Shown: one piece after another, positions 37,208 through 49,839 of the stretch
Layout: each line of letters begins with the position of its first letter
How positions within the stretch are numbered: the first letter of the stretch is position 1
Assembly (NCBI RefSeq): GCF_032854445.1
Contig: NW_027018051.1
Span: forward strand, 1 to 64,000
DNA: 64,000 bases
From: Liolophura sinensis
Taxonomy: Eukaryota; Mollusca; Polyplacophora; Chitonida; Chitonidae
Direction: 5' to 3'
Notes under the pieces: generated by a model
Told to the model about the DNA's origin: nothing
Databases searched by the model: none
Seen by the model: the letters and a program-made list of their open reading frames with translations, nothing else
Program-made: the position numbers and the translations under genes

Positions 37208-40200
37208 ATGATCATTTATGTCATAATCACGTGCCCAGCAACGGCTCTTACTCCATGGAAATCAGGGATATTTGCAATTTTTCAACAGCTGCCGATGCCT
37301 GGCTCAATTCCGCATCTTTTGGCACCTTACTGAAGTGGGTCAGTGTTCAGTTGTACTTTTTACAGCAGACTGTATCAAGTACCTTGTGTTTATCACGTAC
37401 AAATGGTGTGGTTTATCTACACGTAGATAAAGACATTGAGATTGTCTTGCACTTAGAAGTAAGGCAATTGCTGGGTGAGTTAAATGGGCTTAGCCCAAAG
37501 ATTTGACGCCTTCTGGGCTACCGAAGGGCACATAACCTATAGTCAAAAGTTGAATATAGTAATGACCAGTCGCGATTGTACAGAGTACAGTGTAGCCGAT
37601 TTCAATTAACAAAAAGACCAGGCAGAAACGCAAAATTAGAAAAATTGTTCCAGTGCTGCTGGTAAGAGGCTAATCCGACGTATTTTGTGACGAGAAATCG
37701 AATGGTGCAATCCGCGTTGCTCTCCGACCAATACTTTTGCCTGTAGCGACAATTGAATGATCATTTATGTCATAATCACGTGCACAGCAACGGCTCTTAC
37801 TCCATGGAAACCAGGGAAATTTGCAATTTTTCAACAGCTGCCGATACCTGGCCCAATTCCGCATCTTTTGGCACCTTATAAATGTGGGTCAGTGTTTAGT
37901 TATACTTTTTACAGCAGACTGTATCAAGTACCTTGTGTTTTTTATGTACAAATGGTGTGGTTTTTCTACACGTAGATAAAGACATTGAGATTGTCTTGGA
38001 CTTAGAAGTAAGACAATTGCTGGGTGAGTTAAATGGGCTTAGCCCAAAGATTTCAGGTCTTCTGGGCTACCGAAGGGCACACAACTTATAGTCAAAAGTT
38101 GAATATACTAATGACCAGTCGCGATTGTACAGAGTACAGTGTAGCCGATTTCAATTAACAAAAAGACCAGGCAAAAATGCAAAAGTGCGAAAACTGTTCC
38201 AGTGCTGCTGGTAAGAGGCTAATCCGACGTATTTTGTGACGAGAAATCGAATGGTGCAATCCGCGTTGCTCTCCGACCAATACGTTTGGCTATAGCGACA
38301 ATTGAATGATCATTTATGTCATAATCACGTGCCCAGCAACGGCTCTTACTCCATGGAAACCAGGGAAATTGGCAATTTTTCAACAGCTGCCGATGCCTGG
38401 CTCAATTCCGCATCTTTTGGCACCTTATTCATGTGGGTCTGTGGTCAGTTGTACTTTTTACAGCAGACTGTATCAAGTACCTTGTGTTTTTCACGTACAA
38501 ATGGTGTGGTTTTTCTACACGTAGATAAAGACATTGAGATTGTCTTAGACTTAGAAGTAAGACAATTGCTGGGTGAGTTAAATGGGCTTGGCCCAAAGAT
38601 TTCAGGTCTTCTGGGCTACCGAAGGGCACATAACTTATAGTCAAAAGTTGAATATAGTAATGACCAGTCGCGATTGTACAGAGTACAGTGTAGCCGATTT
38701 CAATTAACAAAAAGACCAGGCAAAAATGCAAAAGTGGAAAAACTGTTCCAGTGCTGCTGGTAAGAGGCTAATCCGACGTATTTTGTGACGAGAAATCGAG
38801 TGGTGCAAACCGCGTTGCTCTCCGACCAATACTTTTGCCTGTAGCGACAATTGAATGATCATTGATGTCATAATCACGTGCCCAGCAACGGCTCTTACTC
38901 CATGGAAACCAGGGATATTTGCAATTTTTCAACAGCTGCCGATACCTGGCCCAATTTTGCATCTTTTGGCACCTTATAAATGTGGGTCAGTGTTTAGTTG
39001 TACTTTTTACAGCAGACTGTATCAAGTACCTTGTGTTTTTTATGTACAAATGGTGTGGTTTTTTCTACACGTAGATAAAGACATTGAGATTGTCTTGGAC
39101 TTAGAAGTAAGGCAATTGCTGGGTGAGTTAAATGGGCTTAGCCCAAAGATTTTAGGTCTTCTGGGCTACCGAAGGGCACATAACTTATAGTCAAAAGTTG
39201 AATATAGTAATGACCAGTCGCGATTGTATAGAGTACAGTGTAGCCGATTTCAATTAACAAAAAGACCAGGCAAAAATGCAAAATTGGAATAATTGTTCCA
39301 GTGCTGCTGGTAAGAGGTTAATCCGACGTATTTTGTGACGAGAAATCGAATGGTGCAAACCGCGTTGCTCTCCGACCAATACTTTTGGCTGTAGTGACAA
39401 TTGAATGATCATTTATATCATAATCACGTGCCCAGCAACGGCTCTTACTCCATGGAAACCAGGGAAATTGGCAATTTTTCAACAGCTGCCGATGCCTGGC
39501 TCAATTCCGCATCTTTTGGCACCTTACTGAAGTGGGTCAGTGTTCAGTTGTACTTTTTACAGCAGACTGTATCAAGTACCTTGTGTTTTTCACGTACAAA
39601 TGGTGTGGTTTTTCTACACGTAGATAAAGACATTGAGATTGTCTTGGACTTAGAAGTAAGACAATTGCTGGGTGAGTTAAATGGGCTTAGCCGAAAGAGT
39701 TTACGTCTTCTGGGCTACCGAAGGGCACATAACTTATAGTGAAAAGTTGAATATAGTAATGACCAGTCGCGATTGTACAGAGTACAGTGTAGCCGATTTC
39801 AATGAACAAAAAGACCAAGCAAAAATGCAAAAGTGGAAAAACTGTTCCAGTGCTGCTGGTAAGAGGCTAATCCGACGTATTTTGTGACGAGAAATCGAAT
39901 GGTCGCCTTGCTCTCCGACCAATACTTTTGGCTGTAGCGACAAATCAATGAATATTGATGTCATAATCACGTGCCCAGCAACGGCTCTTACTCCATGGAA
40001 ACCAGGGATATTTGCAATTTTTTAACAGCTGCCGATGCCTGGCCCAATTCCGCATCTTTTGGCACCTTATAAATGTGGGTCAGTGTTTAGTTGTACTTTT
40101 TACAGCAGACTGTATCAAGTACCTTGTGTTTTTTATGTACAAATGGTGTGGTTTTTCTACACGTAGATAAAGACATTGAGATTGTCTTGGACTTAGAAGT

Positions 40201-41594
40201 AAGACAATTGCTGGGTGAGTTAAATGGGCTTAGCCCAAAGATTTCAGGTCTTCTGGGCTACCGAAGGGCACATAACTTATAGTCAAAAGTTGAATATAGT
40301 AATGACCAGTCGCGATTGTACAGAGTACAGTGTAGCAGATTTCAATTAACAAAAAGACCAGGCAAAAATGCAAAAGTGGAAAAACTGTTCCAGTGCTGCT
40401 GGTAAGAGGCTAATCCGACGTATTTTGTGACGAGAAATCGAATGGTGCAATCCGCGTTGCTCTCCGACCAATACGTTTGGCTGTAGCGACAATTGAATGA
40501 TCATTTATATCATAATCACGTGCCCAGCAACGGCTCTTACTCCATGGAAACCAGGGAAATTGGAAATTTTTCAACAGCTGCCGATGCCTGGATCAATTCC
40601 GCATCTTTTGGCACCTTACTGAAGTGAGTCAGTGTTTAGTTGTACTTTTTACAGCAGACTGTATCAAGTACCTTGTGTTTTTCATGTACAAATGGTGTGG
40701 TTTTTCTACACGTAGATAAAGACATTGAGATTGTCTTGCACTTAGAAGTAAGGCAATTGCTGGGTGAGTTAAATGGGCTTAGCCCAAAGATTTGACGTCT
40801 TCTGGGCTACCGAAGGGCACATAACTTATAGTCAAAAGTTGAATATAGTAATGACCAGTCGCGATTGTACAGAGTACAGTGTAGCCGATTTCAATTAACA
40901 AAAAGACCAGGCAAAAATGCAAAAGTGCGAAAACTGTTCCAGTGCTGCTGGTAAGAGGCTAATCCGACGTATTTTGTGACGACAAATCGAATGGTGCAAA
41001 CCGCGTTTCTCTCCGACCAATACTTTTGGCTGTAGCGACAATTGAATGATCATTTATGTCATAATCACGTGCCCAGCAACGCTCTTACTCCATGGAAACC
41101 AGGGAAATTTGCAATTTTTCAACAGCTGCCGATGCCTGGCTCAATTCCGCATCTTTTGGCACCTTACTGAAGTTGGTCAGTGTTCAGTTGTACTTTTTAC
41201 AGCAGACTGTATCCAGTACCTTGTGTTTCTCACGTACAAATGGTGTGGTTTTTCTACACGTAGATAAAAGACATTGAGATTGTCTTGCACTTAGAAAATA
41301 AGGCAATTGCTGGGTGAGTTAAATGGGCTTAGCCCAAAGATTTCAGGTCTTCTGGGCTACCGAAGGGCACATAACTTATAGTCAAAAGTTGAATTAGTAA
41401 TGACCAGTCGCGATTGTACAGAGTACAGTGTAGCCGATTTCAATTAACAAAAAGACCAGGCAAAAACGCAAAATTGGAAAAATTGTTCCAGTGCTGCTGG
41501 TAAGAGGCTAATCCGACGTATTTTGTGACGAGAAATCGAATGGTGCAAACCGCGTTGCTCTCCGACCAATACTTTTGCCTGTAGCGACAATTGA
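36658..41594. repeat. Mixed nine-monomer region without clear HOR order
   Basis: Monomers are at 36658, 37208, 37757, 38306, 38855, 39405, 39948, 40497 and 41046. Classes alternate irregularly (F/G chimera, CTG, TAA, TCA, TAA, CTG, TAA, CTG with GAAGTGAGTC, CTG with GAAGTTGG). Several variants look private, such as TTATATCATAATC at 39405 and 40497, CCGAAAGAGTTTACG near 39691, and a 6-bp loss near 39903 (AATGGTCGCC). Up to about 41070 the sequence is clean. It may be a junction between two HOR domains. Confidence 0.8.
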
Positions 41595-44500
41595 ATGATC
41601 ATTTATGTCATAATCACATGCACAGCAACGCTCTTACTCCATGGAAACCAGGGAAATTTGCAATTTTTCAACAGCTGCCGATGCCTGGCTCAATTCCGCA
41701 TCTTTTGGCACCTTATTCATGTGGGTCTGTGGTCAGTTTGTACTTTTTACAGCAGACTGTATCAAGTACCTTGTGTTTTTCACGTACAAATGGTGTGGTT
41801 TTTCTACACGTAGATAAAGACATTGAGATTGTCTTGCACTTAGAAGTAAGACAATTGCTGGGTGAGTTAAATGGGCCTTAGCGCAAAGATTTGACGTCTT
41901 CTGGGCTACCGAAGGGCACATAACTTATAGTCAAAAGTTGAATATAGTAATGACCAGTCGCGATTGTACAGAGTACAGTGTAGCCGATTTCAATTAACAA
42001 AAAGGCCAGGCAAAAATGCAAAAGTGCGAAAACTATTCCAGTGCTGCTGGTAGAGGCTAATCCGACGTATTTGTGACGAGAAATCGAATGGTGCAAACCG
42101 CGTTGCTCTCCGACCAATACTTTTGCCTGTAGCGACAATTGAATGATCATTTATGTCATAATCACGTGCACAGCAACGGCTCTTACTCCATGGAAACCAG
42201 GGAAATTGGAAATTTTTCAACAGCTGCCGATACCTGGCCCAATTCCGCATCTTTTGGCACCTTATAAATGTGGGTCAGTGTTTAGTTGTACTTTTTACAG
42301 CAGACTGTATCAAGTACCTTGTGTTTTTTCACGTACAAATGGTGTGGTTTTTCTACACGTAGATAAAGACATTGAGATTGTCTTGGACTTAGAAGTAAGA
42401 CAATTGCTGGGTGAGTTAAATGAGCTTGGCCCAAAGATTTCAGGTCTTCTGGGCTACCGAAGGGCACATAACTTATAGTCAAAAATTGAATATAGTAATG
42501 ACCAGTCGCGATTGTACAGAGTACAGTGTAGCCGATTTCAATTAACAAAAAGACCAGGCAAAAATGGAAAAGTGCGAAAACTGTTCCAGTGCTGCTGGTA
42601 AGAGGCTAATCCGACGTATTTTGTGACGACAAATCGAATGGTGCAAACCGCGTTGCTCTCCGACCAATACTTTTGGCTGTAGTGACAATTGAATGATCAT
42701 TTATGTCATAATCACGTGCCCAGCAACGGCCTCTTACTCCATGGAAACCAGGGAAATTTGCAATTTTTCAACAGCTGCCGATGCCTGGCTCAATTCCGCA
42801 TCTTTTGGCACCTTACTGAAGTGGGTCAGTGTTTAGTTGTACTTTTTACAGCAGACTGTATCAAGAACCTTGTGTTCTCACGTACAAATGGTGTGGTTTT
42901 TCTACACGTAGATAAAGACATTGAGATTGTCTTGCACTTAGAAGTAAGGCAATTGCTGGGTGAGTTAAATGGGCTTAGCCCAAAGATTTCAGGTCTTCTG
43001 GGCTACCGAAGGGCACATAACTTATAGTCAAAAGTTGAATATAGTAATGACCAGTCGCGATTGTACAGAGTACAGTGTAGCCGATTTCAATTAACAAAAA
43101 GGACCAGGCAAAAATGCAAAAGTGCGAAAACTGTTCCAGTGCTGCTGGTAAGAGGCTAATCCGACGTAATTTGTGACGAAAAAATTGAATGGTGCAAACC
43201 GCGTTGCTCTCCGACCAATACTTTTGGCTGTAGTGACAATTGAATGATCATTTATGTCATAATCACGTGCACAGCAACGGCTCTTACTCCATGGAAACCA
43301 GGGAAATTGGCAATTTTTCAACAGCTGCCGATACCTGGCCCAATTCCGCATCTTTTGGCACCTTATAAATGTGGGTCAGTGTTTAGTTGTACTTTTTACA
43401 GCAGACTGTATCAAGTACCTTGTGTTTTTTATGTACAAATGGTGTGGTTTTTTCTACACGTAGATAAAGACATTGAGATTGTCTTGCACTTAGAAGTAAG
43501 GCAATTGCTGGGTGAGTTAAATGGGCTTAGCGCAAAGATTTGACGTCTTCTGGGCTACCGAAGGGCACATAACTTATAGTCAAAAGTTGAATATAGTAAT
43601 GACCAGTCGCGATTGTACAGAGTACACTCTAGCCGATTTCAATTAACAAAAAGACCAGGTAAAATGCAAAAGTGCGAAAACTGTTCCAGTGCTGCTGGTA
43701 AGAGGCTAATCCGACGTATTTTGTGACGAGAAATCGAATGGTGCAAACCGCGTTGCTCTCCGACCAATACTTTTGGCTGTAGTGACAATTGAATGATCAT
43801 TTATGTCATAATCACGTGCCCAGCAACGGCTCTTACTCCATGGAAACCAGGGAAATTTGCAATTTTTTCAACAGCTGCCGATGCCTGTCTCAATTCCTCA
43901 TCTTTTGGCACCTTACTGAAGTGAGTCAGTGTTCAGTTGTACTTTTTACAGCAGACTGTATCAAGTACCTTGTGTTTTTCATGTACAGATGGTGTTGGGT
44001 TTTTCTACACGTAGATAAAGACATTGAGATTGTCTTGCACTTAGAAGTAAGGCAATTGCTGGGTGAGTTAAATGGGCTTAGCCCAAAGATTTGACGTCTT
44101 CTGGGCTACCGAAGGGCACATAACTTATAGTCAAAAGTTGAATATAGTAATGACCAGTCGCGATTGTACAGAGTACAGTGTAGCCGATAGCCGATTTCAA
44201 TTAACAAAAAGACCAGGCAAAAATGCAAAAGTGGAAAAACTGTTCCAGTGCTGTTGGTAAGAGGCTAATCCGACGTATTTTGTGACGAGAAATCGAATGG
44301 TGCAAACCGCGTTGCTCTCCGACCAATACTTTTGGCTGTAGCGACAATTGCATGATTATTTATGTCATAAACACGTGCCCAGCAACGGCTCTTGCTCCAT
44401 GGAAACCAGGGAAATTTGCATTTTTCAACAGCTACCGATGCCTGCTCAATTCCGCATCTTTTGGCACCTTACTGAAGTGGGTCAGTGTTCAGTTGTTCTT

Positions 44501-46545
44501 TTTACAGCAGACTGTATCAAGTACCTTGTGTTATCACGTACAAATGGTGTGGTTTTTCCTACACGTAGATAAAGACATTGAGATTGTCCTTGGACTTAGA
44601 AGTGAGACAATTGCTGGGTGAGTTGAATGGGCTTGGCCCAAAGATTTCAGGTCTTCTGGGCTACCAAAGGGCACATAACTTATAGTCAAAAGTTGAATAT
44701 AGTAATGACCAGTCGCGATTGTACAGAGTACAGTGTAGCCGATTTCAATTAACAAAAAGACCAGGTAAAAATACAAAAGTGGAAAAACTGTTCCAATGCT
44801 GCTGGTAAGAGGCTAATCCGACGTATTTTGTGACGACAAATCGAATGGTGCAAACCGCGTTGCTCTCCGACCAATACTTTTTGGCTGTAGTGACAATTGA
44901 ATGATCATTTATGTCATAATCACGTGCCCTGCAACGGCTCTTACCCATGGAACCAGGGAAATTTGCAATTTTCAACAGCTGCGATGCCTGTCTCAATTCC
45001 GCATCTTTTGGCACCTTACTGAAGTGAGTCAGTGTTCAGTTGTACTTTTTACAGCAGACTGTATCAAGTACCTTGTGTTTTTCACGTACAAATGGTGTGG
45101 TTTTTCTACACGTAGATAAAGACATTGAGATTGTCTTGCACTTAGAAGTAAGACAATTGCTGGGTGAGTTTAAATGGGCTTGGCCCAAAGATTTCAGGTC
45201 TTCTGGGCTACCGAAGGGCACATAACTTATAGTCAAAAGTTGAATATAGTAATGACCAGTCGCGATTGTACAGAGTACAGTGTAGCCGATTTCAATTAAC
45301 AAAAAGACCAGGCAAAAATGCAAAGTGCGAAAACTGTTCCAAGTGCTGCTGGTAAGAGGCTAATCCGACGTATTTTGTGACGACAAATCGAATGGTGCAA
45401 ACCGCGTTGCTCTCCGACCAATACTTTTGGCTGTAGTGACAATTGAATGATCATTTATGTCATAATCACGTGCCCAGCAACGGCTCTTACTCCATGGAAA
45501 CCAGGGAAATTGGCAATTTTTCAACAGCTGCCGATGCCTGGCTCAATTCCGCATCTTTTGGCACCTTACTGAAGTGGGGTCAGTGTTCAGTTGTACTTTT
45601 TACAGCAGACTGTATCAAGAAACCCTTGTGTTTCTCACGTACCAAATGGTGTGGTTTTCTACACGTAGACAAAGACATTGAGATTGTCTTGCACTTAGAA
45701 GTAAGGCAATTGCTGGGTGAGTTAAATGGGCTTAGCCCAAAGATTTGACGTCTTCTGGGCTACCGAAGGGCACATAACTTATAGTCAAAAGTTGAATATA
45801 GTAATGACCAGTCGCGATTGTACAGAGTACAGTGTAGCCGATTTCAATTAACAAAAAGACCAGGCAAAAATGCAAAAGTGCGAAAACTGTTCCAGTGCTG
45901 CTGGTAAGAGGCTAATCCGACGTATTTTGTGACGAGAAATCGAATGGTGCAAACCGCGTTGCTCTCCGACCAATACTTTTGCCTGTAGCGACAATTGAAT
46001 GATCATTTATGTCATAATCACATGCACAGCAAACGGCTCTTACTCCATGGAAACCAGGGAAATTGCAATTTTTCAACAGCTGCCGATGCTGGCTCAATTC
46101 CGCATCTTTTGGCACCTTATTCATGTGGGTCTGTGGTCAGTTGTACTTTTTACAGCAGACTGTATCCAGTACCTTGTGTTTCTCACGTACAAATGGTGTG
46201 GTTTCTCTACACGTAGATAAAGACATTGAGATTGTCTTGGACTTAGAAGTAAGACAATTGCTGGGTGAGTTAAATGGGCTTGGCCCAAAGATTTCAGGTC
46301 TTCTGGCTACCGAAGGGCACATAACTTATAGTCAAAAGTTGAATATAGTAATGACCAGTCGCGATTGTACAGAGTACAGTGTAGCCGATTTCAATTAACA
46401 AAAAGACCAGCGCAAAAACGCAAAATTGGAAAATTGTTCCAGTGCTGCTGGTAAGAGGCTAATCCGACGTATTTTGTGACGAGAAATCGAATGGTGCAAA
46501 CCGCGTTGCTCTCCGACCAATACTTTTGCCTTGTGCGACAATTGA
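41595..46545. repeat. Nine-monomer block, first copy (indel-rich)
   Basis: Monomers are at 41595, 42143, 42693, 43244, 43793, 44352, 44901, 45447 and 45999. The first six match 46546-49839 (offset 4939-4952 bp). Markers are CACATGCACAGC in the first, AATGAGCTTGGCC in the second, GACGAAAAAATTG with TACACTCTAGCC around the fourth, CCTGTCTCAATTCCTC in the fifth, and TTGCATGATTATTT at the start of the sixth. 44352, 44901 and 45447 match 52676, 53224 and 53766. One-base indels are frequent. Confidence 0.87.
44181..44194 (+). repeat. 7-bp tandem duplication TAGCCGA x2
   Basis: GTGTAGCCGATTTC of other monomers reads GTG, TAGCCGA, TAGCCGA, TTTC here. It largely explains why the 43793-44351 monomer is 559 bp, the longest in the normal class. 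Its clean twin at 48742 lacks the duplication, so it may be a local slip or a consensus error. Confidence 0.85.
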
Positions 46546-49500
46546 ATGATCATTTATGTCATAATCACATGCACAGCAACGGCTCTTACTCCATGGAAAC
46601 AGGGAAATTTGCAATTTTTCAACAGCTGCCGATGCCTGGCTCAATTCCGCATCTTTTGGCACCTTATTCATGTGGGTCTGTGGTCAGTTGTACTTTTTAC
46701 AGCAGACTGTATCAAGTACCTTGTGTTTTTCACGTACAAATGGTGTGGTTTTTCTACACGTAGATAAAGACATTGAGATTGTCTTGCACTTAGAAGTAAG
46801 GCAATTGCTGGGTGAGTTAAATGGGCTTAGCGCAAAGATTTGACGTCTTCTGGGCTACCGAAGGGCACATAACTTATAGTCAAAAGTTGAATATAGTAAT
46901 GACCAGTCGCGATTGTACAGAGTACAGTGTAGCCGATTTCAATTAACAAAAAGGCCAGGCAAAAATGCAAAAGTGCGAAAAACTATTCCAGTGCTGCTGG
47001 TAAGAGGCTAATCCGACGTATTTTGTGACGAGAAATCGAATGGTACAAACCGCGTTGCTCTCCGACCAATACTTTTGCCTGTAGCGACAATTGAATGATC
47101 ATTTATGTCATAATCACGTGCACAGCAACGGCTCTTACTCCATGGAAACCAGGGAAATTGGAAATTTTTCAACAGCTGCCGATACCTGGCCCAATTCCGC
47201 ATCTTTTGGCACCTTATAAATGTGGGTCAGTGTTTAGTTGTACTTTTTACAGCAGACTGTATCAAGTACCTTGTGTTTTTCACGTACAAATGGTGTGGTT
47301 TTTCTACACGTAGATAAAGACATTGAGATTGTCTTGGACTTAGAAGTAAGACAATTGCTGGGTGAGTTAAATGAGCTTGGCCCAAAGATTTCAGGTCTTC
47401 TGGGCTACCGAAGGGCACATAACTTATAGTCAAAAATTGAATATAGTAATGACCAGTCGCGATTGTACAGAGTACAGTGTAGCCGATTTCAATTAACAAA
47501 AAGACCAGGCAAAAATGGAAAAGTGCGAAAACTGTTCCAGTGCTGCTGGTAAGAGGCTAATCCGACGTATTTTGTGACGACAAATCGAATGGTGCAAACC
47601 GCGTTGCTCTCCGACCAATACTTTTGGCTGTAGTGACAATTGAATGATCATTTATGTCATAATCACGTGCCCAGCAACGGCTCTTACTCCATGGAAACCA
47701 GGGAAATTTGCAATTTTTCAACAGCTGCCGATGCCTGGCTCAATTCCGCATCTTTTGGCACCTTACTGAAGTGGGTCAGTGTTTAGTTGTACTTTTTACA
47801 GCAGACTGTATCAAGAACCTTGTGTTTCTCACGTACAAATGGTGTGGTTTTTCTACACGTAGATAAAGACATTGAGATTGTCTTGCACTTAGAAGTAAGG
47901 CAATTGCTGGGTGAGTTAAATGGGCTTAGCCCAAAGATTTCAGGTCTTCTGGGCTACCGAAGGGCACATAACTTATAGTCAAAAGTTGAATATAGTAATG
48001 ACCAGTCGCGATTGTACAGAGTACAGTGTAGCCGATTTCAATTAACAAAAAGACCAGGCAAAAATGCAAAAGTGCGAAAACTGTTCCAGTGCTGCTGGTA
48101 AGAGGCTAATCCGACGTAATTTGTGACGAAAAATTGAATGGTGCAAACCGCGTTGCTCTCCGACCAATACTTTTGGCTGTAGTGACAATTGAATGATCAT
48201 TTATGTCATAATCACGTGCACAGCAACGGCTCTTACTCCATGGAAACCAGGGAAATTGGCAATTTTTCAACAGCTGCCGATACCTGGCCCAATTCCGCAT
48301 CTTTTGGCACCTTATAAATGTGGGTCAGTGTTTAGTTGTACTTTTTACAGCAGACTGTATCAAGTACCTTGTGTTTTTTATGTACAAATGGTGTGGTTTT
48401 TCTACACGTAGATAAAGACATTGAGATTGTCTTGCACTTAGAAGTAAGGCAATTGGTGGGTGAGTTAAATGGGCTTAGCGCAAAGATTTGACGTCTTCTG
48501 GGCTACCGAAGGGCACATAACTTATAGTCAAAAGTTGAATATAGTAATGACCAGTCGCGATTGTACAGAGTACACTCTAGCCGATTTCAATTAACAAAAA
48601 GACCAGGTAAAAATGCAAAAGTGCGAAAACTGTTCCAGTGCTGCTGGTAAGAGGCTAATCCGACGTATTTTGTGACGAGAAATCGAATGGTGCAAACCGC
48701 GTTGCTCTCCGACCAATACTTTTGGCTGTAGTGACAATTGAATGATCATTTATGTCATAATCACGTGCCCAGCAACGGCTCTTACTCCATGGAAACCAGG
48801 GAAATTTGCAATTTTTCAACAGCTGCCGATGCCTGTCTCAATTCCTCATCTTTTGGCACCTTACTGAAGTGAGTCAGTGTTCAGTTGTACTTTTTACAGC
48901 AGACTGTATCAAGTACCTTGTGTTTTTCATGTACAGATGGTGTGGTTTTTCTACACGTAGATAAAGACATTGAGATTGTCTTGCACTTAGAAGTAAGGCA
49001 ATTGCTGGGTGAGTTAAATGGGCTTAGCCCAAAGATTTGACGTCTTCTGGGCTACCGAAGGGCACATAACTTATAGTCAAAAGTTGAATATAGTAATGAC
49101 CAGTCGCGATTGTACAGAGTACAGTGTAGCCGATTTCAATTAACAAAAAGACCAGGCAAAAATGCAAAAGTGGAAAAACTGTTCCAGTGCTGTTGGTAAG
49201 AGGCTAATCCGACGTATTTTGTGACGAGAAATCGAATGGTGCAAACCGCGTTGCTCTCCGACCAATACTTTTGGCTGTAGCGACAATTGCATGATTATTT
49301 ATGTCATAATCACGTGCCCAGCAACGGCTCTTGCTCCATGGAAACCAGGGAAATTTGCAATTTTTCAACAGCTACCGATGCCTGGCTCAATTCCGCATCT
49401 TTTGGCACCTTACTGAAGTGGGTCAGTGTTCAGTTGTTCTTTTTACAGCAGACTGTATCAAGTACCTTGTGTTTATCACGTACAAATGGTGTGGTTTTTC

Positions 49501-49839
49501 TACACGTAGATAAAGACATTGAGATTGTCTTGGACTTAGAAGTGAGACAATTGCTGGGTGAGTTGAATGGGCTTGGCCCAAAGATTTCAGGTCTTCTGGG
49601 CTACCAAAGGGCACATAACTTATAGTCAAAAGTTGAATATAGTAATGACCAGTCGCGATTGTACAGAGTACAGTGTAGCCGATTTCAATTAACAAAAAGA
49701 CCAGGCAAAAATGCAAAAGTGCGAAAACTGTTCCAGTGCTGCTGGTAAGAGGCTAATCCGACGTATTTTGTGACGACAAATCGAATGGTGCAAACCGCGT
49801 TGCTCTCCGACCAATACTTTTGGCTGTAGTGACAATTGA
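46546..49839. repeat. Six-monomer block, clean twin of 41595-44900
   Basis: Monomers are at 46546, 47095, 47644, 48193, 48742 and 49291. They repeat the private markers of 41595-44900 in the same order but almost without indels. The next monomer, 49840, corresponds to 45447, so the unit represented by 44901 is missing between 49291 and 49840. Confidence 0.88.
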
